The position numbers and the translations under genes are program-made. Of a stretch of 64,000 nt of DNA, positions 45,501 through 52,623 are shown piece after piece. The stretch lies in NCBI GenBank assembly GCA_016716225.1, contig JADJWT010000001.1, positions 1,302,001 through 1,366,000 on the forward strand, written 5' to 3'. The stretch is from Ignavibacteriota bacterium. Lineage in GTDB: Bacteria > Bacteroidota > Ignavibacteria > Ignavibacteriales > Melioribacteraceae. The notes beneath the pieces were generated by a model, which did not search any database, was not told where the DNA came from, and saw only the letters and a program-made list of their open reading frames with translations. The first letter of the stretch is position 1. Each line of letters begins with the position of its first letter.

Positions 45501-48500
45501 TTCAATTTTTAAGTTAGAATTTAATTCTTCAATTGTTCGGTTTCTTTCTTCAATATTTTCATTTAATGCAGAAATATGTTTTTTCAAATGTGCAATTTCA
45601 GACTCTGAATCTTTTAATAAAGCTAAAATATTATTTTTTTCTTCATTAAGTGCATTTAATTTATTTGTCAAATCAGAAACTTTATCTTTCTCAATTTCCT
45701 CACTAATTTGAAGTGAATGATAAGAATTTGAAAGTAGTTCAAAAGCTTCTTTTTGCTGCGAATTTATTAGATCTAAATCCTTTTTCTGTAATTTCAAATC
45801 GGAGATTTCGTAAGATTTAGATGCAATTTCACTTTCTAGTGAATTTATTTTTGTAATTGAATTTTCGATTTCAATATTTTTCTCAATTACGGAATTGGTT
45901 AGACTTTGATTTGATGAATTTAACTCAAAAATTTCATTTTCCAATGAATTTAGTTTTTCTAGGTTAAGCTCTAAATGTGACGATTTTTCATTCAATGAAT
46001 TTGCTAATGAGGAATTTCTATCATTTAGATCTAAAAGAGAGGTTTTAAGTTCAGAAATTTCTGAATTTGCATTTTCAACATTATTTTTTAAATCAGATAT
46101 TGTATTGTTTAATGTTGAAATTTCATTTTTATTTGTTTCTAAAATTTCATTTTTTGACTCAATTTCAATACTTAAATTTTTGTTTTGCTGATTAATATTA
46201 CTAATTAATTCATTTGATTGTTTAATTTCGTTTGTCTGCTCAACAATTACTTTATTTAAATTATCAATCGTAATAAAATTACTATTATTATCAATTTCCA
46301 ATTTTTCAATTTTCGCAGTTTTATCATCAATTTGCAAATTTAACTTTTCAACGTTTTTTTGCAAAATATTTATATTTACATCTTTTTCTGAAATTGTTTT
46401 ATTAAGAATTTCAATTGTATCCAGTTTATTTTCCAAATCTTGACTGATTTCAGAAATTGTATTATCTCGCAATTTAACTGAAGAATTTAAGTTTGCAATT
46501 TCACTTTCCATTCGTAAGTTATTTTGAGATAGAGAATTTACTTTTTCATTCAATTCATTTATTAAATTATCTCGTTCAGTAATTTTATTGCGGAACGAAT
46601 CTAAAGTATTATCAAAATTTGCAATCTCAAAACTTAAATTTTCTATTTGTTTCGCATTTTCAGAAATTGTTGAATTTAAATTGTTTATTTCAGAATCTTT
46701 ATTTTCAATTTTCGATAATAAAATCTGCTCAGATTTTGATCTTTCAATAATTTCATTTTCTAACTTTGTTACATTTAAATTAGATTTTTGAAGATTTTCA
46801 GAAATTTCAGAAATATTAATTTTTGCATTCTCTAAATCGTTTTCAAGTTTTGTAATTTCTTCATTTTTAGAATTAATTATTGAATTTAATTCGGTTTCTG
46901 ACGCACGTAAATTAGCAATTTTCAATTCACTTGATTCAAGTTCAGATTTTAAATTTCTATTTCGATTAATAAGTTCTGATATCTCAATATTTTTATCATT
47001 TATTAAAATTTGAAGATTTTCAGCATTTTGTTTACTTTCTGTTAATTCATTTTCTGCTGATGTTAATAAATTTTTAATATCAGAGACAACTTCTTGATTA
47101 TTTATTAATTGTTTATTTAAAAACGAAATTGTTGTTTCTTTTTCTTTTCTTTCATCACTTAATTTTGCTATTTCAATATTTTGCTGTGTAATTGTATCAA
47201 GATTTTGACTAACAGCATTTCGAAATTCATTTTCCTTTGTTTTTAATTCAACAATTTCACTTTCAAATATTTGAAGCTTGCCTTCCAATTGAGATATTTC
47301 ATTGACTTTTTGTGAAATTTTTATATTTTCTTCATTTAATTTTGCTTTTTGATCTTCAATAATTTGTACTTTTTCGGCAATAAACTCATCTTTTTCAGAA
47401 ATTTGAATTGAAAGGGCATTTATTGAGTTTTCGAAGTTCTTAATTTTATCGTTTACGGAAATAAGATTTTTTTCAAGCTCATTCTTAATAGATTTTTCAG
47501 AAGTTAATTCAAAATTTAATTTTTCTACCAAATGTTCATTTTCTGTCAATTTGTGACTTTGCTTAATTATAATTTCATCTTTTTCTTTTGCAATAATTTC
47601 CAAACTATTTTTAGCTGTCTCAATTTCACTAATTAGATTTGACTGATCGTCAATGATTCCATTTTTCTTTACAATTGAATTGCTTAGTTGAGAGACTTGA
47701 ATATTTAAATCATTATTTTGATCTTGTATCTTTTTAAGATTAGTTGAATTGTTTACAAGTTCACCTTCTAAATTGAAGATTTTAGAATTTTTCGCTGCAA
47801 TTTCATTGGTTAATTCTTGAATTTGATATGATAAGTCAGAAATTTTTGTTTTATTTTCTTCATTATCTTTTGAGAGCTTATCAACAAGTATTTTTGCATC
47901 AGCTAAGAAATTTTCTGTTTCCTTTAATTGATTTAATTGACGTTCTATTGTTGCTTGTTTTTTGAAATCAGCTTCCTTAAAGTAACTTTCCTTTGCTTTT
48001 AATTCTTCAATTTGATTTGATTGTTTGTTAATTATTTCATTTTTGTTAACTTCGGAAATTTTGAGGGATTCATTTTCAGTATATAATTTTGAGATTTCAT
48101 CATTTTTTAATTCCAATTTTGCGCGAATTTCATAATTTGAACTTTCCAGCTTTTTCTGAGAAATCAATGCATTTTCAAAATCATCTTTGATTTTTTTAAT
48201 TTCACCAGAATAATTAGATATAGTATCCTTGTATTTTTGTAATTCGATTGAGGAAATTCGATTTGACTCTTCAAGTTTAGCAATTTTATATGATTGTTCA
48301 CCAATTAATTCACTTTTAAATTTATCGGCTGAATTTATATTCTCAAATTCGGATTTAATTTTTAATAATTCAGAAGATTGCTCTTCAATTTTACTTTGCT
48401 TAATTTTTAGTAATCGATCGAAATCTGAATATTTTTCTTCATTTTCAGATATTTTCTTATTTAAAAGATTTATGGTCTTATTCTTTTCCTCTTCTAAACT

Positions 48501-49808
48501 TGTATAATTCTTTTTTAAATATTTAAGTTCTTCCAAACTGTTTTCTGTGTTTGAAAGTTTATTTTGAAGATTTTGAAGTTCGTTCTCAAGTTTTTTATTG
48601 TTTGATAATAAGTCGCTTTCTAATTGTCTACTTTGATTTATTTTGTTTTCATATAATTCAATTTCATTTTTAGTTTTAGATAACGTATCCTTTAATGTAA
48701 TTATTTCAATTCTATTGTTTTCATAGTCTGCTTTTAATTTATTGAATTCAATTTCTTTTTCGCGTAAAGAATTTACTTCGTTTGTAAGTTTTTGGATTTC
48801 AAGTTTAAGCAAATCATCATTGTCTTTTGTAGATTTTGAAGCATTTTCTAAACTATTCAATTGCCTTTTTAAATCTTCAACTTCACGCGTTGATTGATTT
48901 AATTGATTTACCAAGTTTGCTTCTTTTTTATTTAAGAGCTCCAATTCTTGCTTGAGAAATTCCAATTCCTTTTCTTTTTGTAAGTCAAACTCTGCATCTA
49001 TTTTAGAATAATTTAAGGAATTAATTTCATCTTCCAGTTTCCTAAGTTTATTTGTGTGTATTTCAAGCTGATTTTTATAAGATTTTTCAGATTCTAATAA
49101 TCTTGTTAGTTGTTCATTTTGGTTATCAATAACAGTCTTTAATTGTTTATTGGAAGTTTGATATTCTTCAACTCGATCGAAAAGATCTGTAATCTGCTCT
49201 TCCTTTTTTCTAATTAACTCATTATAACGCAAAATTCTATTATTTAGTTCATCAATTATTTTCTCTTTTTGCTTAATTTCGTTAAACGAAACAAGTTCCT
49301 CACTATTTTTTGTAGAAAGATCAAAAATTGATACTTTTTTCTGTCCGGATAAATATTTTTCATTTGCTTCTTTAAGCAGTTTTTCAAGATTTTCCATCAT
49401 GGTTTCATCAATTTCTTCCATTGAAGCTTTAAGATTGGTTAAAATTGAATTATACTGAATTAGTAAAATATCAAGATTATCCTTAGAAATTTCAGCAATT
49501 TTTGTATCTTTTATTGCTAAAGCAGTTGATTTTCTTTTAGTATTTGAGAAAAATTCATCTTGACCAAAAAATTCATTGGCAGATAAAACTAAAGTTGTGG
49601 TTTTAGAAAAGCTATGTTTCTTAAGAAGATTTATTTCGCCTTCAAGAATTAAAAATATAGAATTTGAAACATCACCATTTTTAAAAAGAATTTCTCCTTC
49701 TTCAAGGGAAATGATTTTTAGCTGCAAATCCTCTAGAGTAATGTTGGAAATGTTTGTGTCTTTAAACAGCTCATTACTTTTTAATGCAGATGTAATATTG
49801 TTTTGCAT
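42507..49808 (-). CDS. giant cNMP-binding-like / coiled-coil / STAS protein
   Basis: A 2433-residue protein with GAGGATGAG before its ATG. The N-terminal 130 residues form a cyclic nucleotide-binding-like fold (GEILFKNGDVSNSIFLILEG, then FGQDEFF and RKSTALAI). About 2100 residues of nearly unbroken heptads follow (rich in Glu, Lys, Asn, Ile, Leu), which would make a rod near 300 nm if fully helical. The last 110 residues are a STAS domain with IVIDLSHCEFVDSTVLGVMV, including the Ser-Thr pair used as a phosphorylation site in SpoIIAA/RsbV. The gene is followed by a PAS kinase, NtrC and PP2C phosphatase genes. It may be a giant scaffold with partner-switching output. I know no standard name. 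A 189-base tandem repeat lies inside. Confidence 0.85.
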   Translation of the reverse strand: MQNNITSALKSNELFKDTNISNITLEDLQLKIISLEEGEILFKNGDVSNSIFLILEGEINLLKKHSFSKTTTLVLSANEFFGQDEFFSNTKRKSTALAIKDTKIAEISKDNLDILLIQYNSILTNLKASMEEIDETMMENLEKLLKEANEKYLSGQKKVSIFDLSTKNSEELVSFNEIKQKEKIIDELNNRILRYNELIRKKEEQITDLFDRVEEYQTSNKQLKTVIDNQNEQLTRLLESEKSYKNQLEIHTNKLRKLEDEINSLNYSKIDAEFDLQKEKELEFLKQELELLNKKEANLVNQLNQSTREVEDLKRQLNSLENASKSTKDNDDLLKLEIQKLTNEVNSLREKEIEFNKLKADYENNRIEIITLKDTLSKTKNEIELYENKINQSRQLESDLLSNNKKLENELQNLQNKLSNTENSLEELKYLKKNYTSLEEEKNKTINLLNKKISENEEKYSDFDRLLKIKQSKIEEQSSELLKIKSEFENINSADKFKSELIGEQSYKIAKLEESNRISSIELQKYKDTISNYSGEIKKIKDDFENALISQKKLESSNYEIRAKLELKNDEISKLYTENESLKISEVNKNEIINKQSNQIEELKAKESYFKEADFKKQATIERQLNQLKETENFLADAKILVDKLSKDNEENKTKISDLSYQIQELTNEIAAKNSKIFNLEGELVNNSTNLKKIQDQNNDLNIQVSQLSNSIVKKNGIIDDQSNLISEIETAKNSLEIIAKEKDEIIIKQSHKLTENEHLVEKLNFELTSEKSIKNELEKNLISVNDKIKNFENSINALSIQISEKDEFIAEKVQIIEDQKAKLNEENIKISQKVNEISQLEGKLQIFESEIVELKTKENEFRNAVSQNLDTITQQNIEIAKLSDERKEKETTISFLNKQLINNQEVVSDIKNLLTSAENELTESKQNAENLQILINDKNIEISELINRNRNLKSELESSELKIANLRASETELNSIINSKNEEITKLENDLENAKINISEISENLQKSNLNVTKLENEIIERSKSEQILLSKIENKDSEINNLNSTISENAKQIENLSFEIANFDNTLDSFRNKITERDNLINELNEKVNSLSQNNLRMESEIANLNSSVKLRDNTISEISQDLENKLDTIEILNKTISEKDVNINILQKNVEKLNLQIDDKTAKIEKLEIDNNSNFITIDNLNKVIVEQTNEIKQSNELISNINQQNKNLSIEIESKNEILETNKNEISTLNNTISDLKNNVENANSEISELKTSLLDLNDRNSSLANSLNEKSSHLELNLEKLNSLENEIFELNSSNQSLTNSVIEKNIEIENSITKINSLESEIASKSYEISDLKLQKKDLDLINSQQKEAFELLSNSYHSLQISEEIEKDKVSDLTNKLNALNEEKNNILALLKDSESEIAHLKKHISALNENIEERNRTIEELNSNLKIERTEIERRLVDKSRLAEELHKSVIFLEEQLEILQKGHNEVTQIQENEIQNNLKEIAKLTQIEIELKESLFEKENEFNKLHKEIDVLKIDLSNYKISFEEKSSELNIIASELFESENKLKSKISLENELLGKIEKLDVEIENLKKSNENTLSAISEKDILIKEFEQNLFESNNLENELKLQIENLNKDIESAKTEIAVKDNQISEITLSKNSLEDLISEKENIIREFEQNISAKDNLENELKLQIENLNKDIESAKTEIAEKDNQISEITSSKNSLENLISEKENIIQEFEQNISNKDIYENELKLKIGELQQNIENTKNELNLKEIHLSEKENEYKLNLNEKVKEIQYLNSEIETLNIDLKAYQNQISSKYYESKNLIEEIEKYKNQLKEVGFSENQYRNQIHDLSTKLSELELTVKTDQENLITLNSTIETLKNSIKERDEIISSNQKFIEEQNQQISFIESELLNKDSLSEKYESLNEKLENLTLELSVKTEENKTISFENEQLKNQLNELKYNFENILNEKNQDSSELSKISTEIENLKSQLEFTQNIISEKDSELERLNCEITNLISAKDFSTEISKSFEEKIHELENKISELTEIKSSYEIELENKTEIIAELQLKNSFGENEIQNESVEEYNKKIEELTNELQQYSQIKNNFDSLMEEKNSIIEEQGKRLTQVKLERTDREIEFIKLKEQLEDFKNEVERLNDAKNHFKSEASKKSDELELLSKRMEMFNNSSLEKESSEERLNSIIENQIEKIAELHERINELESGRNQLIAQQQNKPVIEKVIPPNAFEKQIIEQKKASEEKFEKFAVNEDIKPAFSFGNVNDEKDEIIDFDLEENIENSLTENDDFSSLEVEEPVISKAHKFSADLTKSENDLPNYSQFSHLLYGDVSVVTLNIPRATMEIAAKFKEYLTSLFNSHNSKIVIDLSHCEFVDSTVLGVMVSSLKKAMSLGGDLRIVWGDHTESSMFYITRMDKVFKLYDNLEDAIQSYLD
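44622..44999. repeat. 189-base tandem repeat inside giant coiled-coil gene
   Basis: Two neighbouring copies, 189 bases apart, encode 63 residues each (nine heptads), with motifs ENELKLQIENLNKDIESAKT and NISEKD-type ends; the translated copies differ at only a handful of positions. A partial third copy flanks them. The unit is an exact multiple of the heptad, so the coiled coil stays in register. Confidence 0.8.
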
Positions 49809-50246
49809 TTCTCATCCTCACACTTTAGAGATTACACAATTATCGGTAATCAGTAATAATAATTAAATATAATAGTCTTGTAGTGAGAGGAATAAAATCA
49901 AATACTATGCCGTAAAAATAGAAAAGTGGTAAAATTTACTTGTTTACTTTTCATTTAAAATATCTAAACTTTTATTTTGAAAAAAATTGAAAATTTCTCA
50001 AAATTTGAACAATTTAAAATTTGTAAAATTATTTAGATGTAATTGCATCTATAATAAAATCGAACATAATTTAAAAATTGTGTTTTAATATGATACAACA
50101 CTTGATTTGTGTCACACTTTAAAAATATAATTTTACTACCTTGGCTAATTTTAGCCAAAATTAATTTACGTATGATTATAGGAAATAAAAGAGTTTTTTT
50201 ATAATTTAAAAAAAGATTTATAGTCTAAATTAGTTTAGGAAAGGAT
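49809..50246. other. divergent intergenic region ahead of electron-transfer cluster
   Basis: About 438 AT-rich bases separate the leftward giant gene from the rightward electron-transfer cluster. A perfect dyad at 50141 and a GTGTCACAC palindrome at about 50110 are the only notable motifs. Promoters for both directions are expected here. Confidence 0.4.
50141..50158. promoter_or_regulatory. candidate operator: TTGGCTAA-N2-TTAGCCAA
   Basis: Two perfect 8-base arms separated by TT lie 88 bases before the TTG start of the b-type gene. The size and symmetry fit a dimeric regulator site. It does not exactly match the Fnr or Crp consensus. Assignment to the cluster is positional. Confidence 0.4.
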
Positions 50247-51122
50247 TTGACAAAATTACAGCATAATTTGTATATCGGTTTTTTTATCTTAGTCACAATT
50301 TCAGTTTTAGCCATTCTTGTAATAAATGGATATTCCTATTACATAACTCCACTTGAAGAAAAATTTTTTTCATCAAAACATGATTTATTAAAACCAAGTG
50401 GAATTTTAGGTCACGGTTTTGGAATTATTGGTTCAATTTTAATGGTTTTTGGCGTATTAATTTATATGATTAGAAAAAGAGTAAAATTATTTGTTCATTT
50501 AGGAATTTTAAAACATTGGCTGGAATTACACATTTTTCTTTGCACAGTTGGACCAATTTTAATTTTGTTTCATACGGCATTCAAATTTGGCGGAATTGTT
50601 TCAGTAAGTTTTTGGAGTATGGTTGCAGTTTTTGTGAGCGGAATTATTGGAAGATTTATTTATGTTAGAATTCCAAGAACGATCGAAGGCAATGAAATGA
50701 ATATTCAGCAAATAAGCAATTTAAATGAAAATTTAACTCTCAAATTAGCAACTGAGTACAATTTACTTAATACAACTTTAGAAAATATTGCAAATTTATC
50801 TCAAATTCAGCAGCAAGGTAAAGCTTCTTTCGGAAATCTTCTCTTATCAGTAGTTCCTAATTATTTAGAAAATAGAAAAAAAATAGTAAATATTTCAAAT
50901 GAACTGAAACAAAACAATATTTCAAAGTATCAAAGAAAAGAGATAATTAAAACAATTAAAGAAAAAATCTCAATTTCAAGTAAAATTCATTATTTACGTT
51001 TAATGCAAAGTTTATTTAAATATTGGCATGTTGCACATCTTCCGTTTGCATTAATTATGCTAATAATTATGTTCATTCATATAATTGTAACAGTAGCTTT
51101 TGGTTATAGATGGATTTTTTAA
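50247..51122 (+). CDS. di-heme b-type membrane protein
   Basis: A 291-residue protein with about five membrane helices. It shows two pairs of His 14 residues apart in helices: His95/His109 (HIFLCTVGPILILFH) and His264/His278 (HLPFALIMLIIMFIH), which is the ligand spacing of cytochrome b and ferric-reductase-like proteins with two stacked b hemes. A soluble helical segment of about 110 residues lies between. The start is TTG with AGGAAAGG 3 bases before it; no nearer ATG exists. It heads the cluster with a flavoprotein and the multiheme cytochromes, which suggests quinol/cytochrome electron exchange in the inner membrane. Other conserved His are 56, 90 and 261. Confidence 0.78.
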   Translation: MTKLQHNLYIGFFILVTISVLAILVINGYSYYITPLEEKFFSSKHDLLKPSGILGHGFGIIGSILMVFGVLIYMIRKRVKLFVHLGILKHWLELHIFLCTVGPILILFHTAFKFGGIVSVSFWSMVAVFVSGIIGRFIYVRIPRTIEGNEMNIQQISNLNENLTLKLATEYNLLNTTLENIANLSQIQQQGKASFGNLLLSVVPNYLENRKKIVNISNELKQNNISKYQRKEIIKTIKEKISISSKIHYLRLMQSLFKYWHVAHLPFALIMLIIMFIHIIVTVAFGYRWIF

Positions 51123-51248
51123 CTAAAATAAAAATATTTTTGTTCGATTTTTAATACATAATGTATTATTTACATGTAATATTTTGAAACTAATTCAATA
51201 ATATTTCTGTTTTAATTGATTTTTAAAGGAGTTAAACTGGCATATTTG

Positions 51249-51278
51249 TTGACTAATTGTCTTATTTAATAATATAAT
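51249..51278 (+). promoter_or_regulatory. candidate promoter TTGACT-N18-TATAAT
   Basis: TTGACT at 51249 and TATAAT at 51273 are separated by 18 bases, close to consensus. The TTG start follows 14 bases after the -10, so any transcript from it would have a very short leader. A palindrome TAATACAT-A-ATGTATTA lies upstream at 51152. It may allow separate expression of the flavoprotein and cytochromes. Confidence 0.35.
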
Positions 51279-51291
51279 TTCGGAAAGGGAT

Positions 51292-52623
51292 TTGGAAGTA
51301 TTAATAGAATATTTTTTATCAGCCGTTGTTGTAATTGTATTAATTTCAGCAGTTTTATTTGCCTACTATAAAACTCATAAAACACAAACCAAAATAAATA
51401 AACTTAAAATTGATAAAGCAAAAGAATTTGGATTTCACGAACCAATTTCGCTTCACCCTAAAATTAACGAAGATATTTGTATTGGAAGCGGTGCTTGCGT
51501 TGCCGCTTGTCCGGAAAAAGATATTTTGGGAATTGTAAGCGGAAAAGGAAAATTAATAAATGCATCTCAATGCGTTGGACACGGAGCTTGTTTTCATGCA
51601 TGTCCCGTTGAAGCAATTTCATTGGTAATGGGAACTGAAAAACGCGGAGTAGAACTTCCTCATGTAAGTCAAAATTATGAAACGAATATTAAAGGAATTT
51701 ACATTGCCGGCGAATTAGGCGGAATGGGTTTAATAAAAAATGCAGTTGATCAAGGTTCTAAAGCAATGGAAAATATTATTAGAACTTTGCCCAAAGAAAA
51801 AAATGTAAAATTTGATGTAATAATTGTCGGAGCCGGTCCCGCTGGAATTGCAGCTTCTTTAACAGCTGCAAAAAATAATATTAGATTTTTAACTCTTGAA
51901 CAAGATAGTTTGGGCGGAACAGTTTTTTCATTTCCTCGAGCAAAAATTGTAATGACAAAACCGATGGATTTACCACTTCATGGAAAAGTTAAATTAAGTG
52001 AAACTTCAAAATCTGAATTAATTGGTCTCTGGAAAGAAGTTTTAGAAAAAAATAATATTTCAATAAATGAAAATGAAAAAGTTTTAGAAATTATTGCTTA
52101 CCAAAATTCTTTTGAAGTAATTACAAATCACGATAAATATACTTGCTCAAAAGTTTTGCTTTCAATCGGAAGAAGAGGTTCGCCAAGAAAATTAAATGTT
52201 CCGGGAGAAAATCTTGAAAAAGTTGCATATCGTTTGCTTGAACCGGAATTAATACAGAATCAAAAAGTAATTGTAATTGGAGGAGGAGATTCCGCAATAG
52301 AATCAGCACTTTTACTTGCCGAAGATGGAACAAATCAAGTTACAATTTCTTATCGATCAGAATCTTTTAATCGACTTAAACCAAAAAATTTGGAAAAAAT
52401 TGATAGCGCAATTAAGACAAACAAAATCAGCGCTATTTACAGTTCTAACTTGACGGAAATTTTAGAAAAAGAAGTAAAAATAAAATTGAATAATGGAAGC
52501 ATAATTCCAATTCAAAATGATTTAGTTTACATATTTGCGGGCGGAGAATTACCAAATAAATTTCTTGAAAAAATTGGAATTAAAATAACCAAAAAATTTG
52601 GTGAGGTAATATTAAAACATTAG
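51292..52623 (+). CDS. membrane-anchored ferredoxin-flavoprotein with permuted FAD domain
   Basis: A 443-residue oxidoreductase. A TM anchor (about 6-27) is followed by a ferredoxin domain with CIGSGACVAACP (Cys63, Ser66, Cys69, Cys73) and CVGHGACFHACP (Cys94, His97, Cys100, Cys104). The second Cys of each CxxC is replaced, by Ser and by His. The FAD domain is unusual: GIYIAGELGGMGLIKNAVDQ (from 135), normally C-terminal in thioredoxin-reductase-like enzymes, lies ahead of the FAD loop GAGPAG (180-185), and the protein ends after FAGGELPNKFLEKIG. A NAD(P) loop IGGGDSAIESALLLAE follows. The start is TTG with GGAAAGGGA before it. It should move electrons between NAD(P)H and the heme b protein or quinone pool. 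Confidence 0.82.
   Translation: MEVLIEYFLSAVVVIVLISAVLFAYYKTHKTQTKINKLKIDKAKEFGFHEPISLHPKINEDICIGSGACVAACPEKDILGIVSGKGKLINASQCVGHGACFHACPVEAISLVMGTEKRGVELPHVSQNYETNIKGIYIAGELGGMGLIKNAVDQGSKAMENIIRTLPKEKNVKFDVIIVGAGPAGIAASLTAAKNNIRFLTLEQDSLGGTVFSFPRAKIVMTKPMDLPLHGKVKLSETSKSELIGLWKEVLEKNNISINENEKVLEIIAYQNSFEVITNHDKYTCSKVLLSIGRRGSPRKLNVPGENLEKVAYRLLEPELIQNQKVIVIGGGDSAIESALLLAEDGTNQVTISYRSESFNRLKPKNLEKIDSAIKTNKISAIYSSNLTEILEKEVKIKLNNGSIIPIQNDLVYIFAGGELPNKFLEKIGIKITKKFGEVILKH

Noticed and set aside
45442..49866. Several plus-strand open frames inside the giant coiled-coil gene
   Set aside because: They are Phe/Ser/Ile-rich mirror images of the Glu/Lys/Asn-rich coiled coil and have no ribosome sites.
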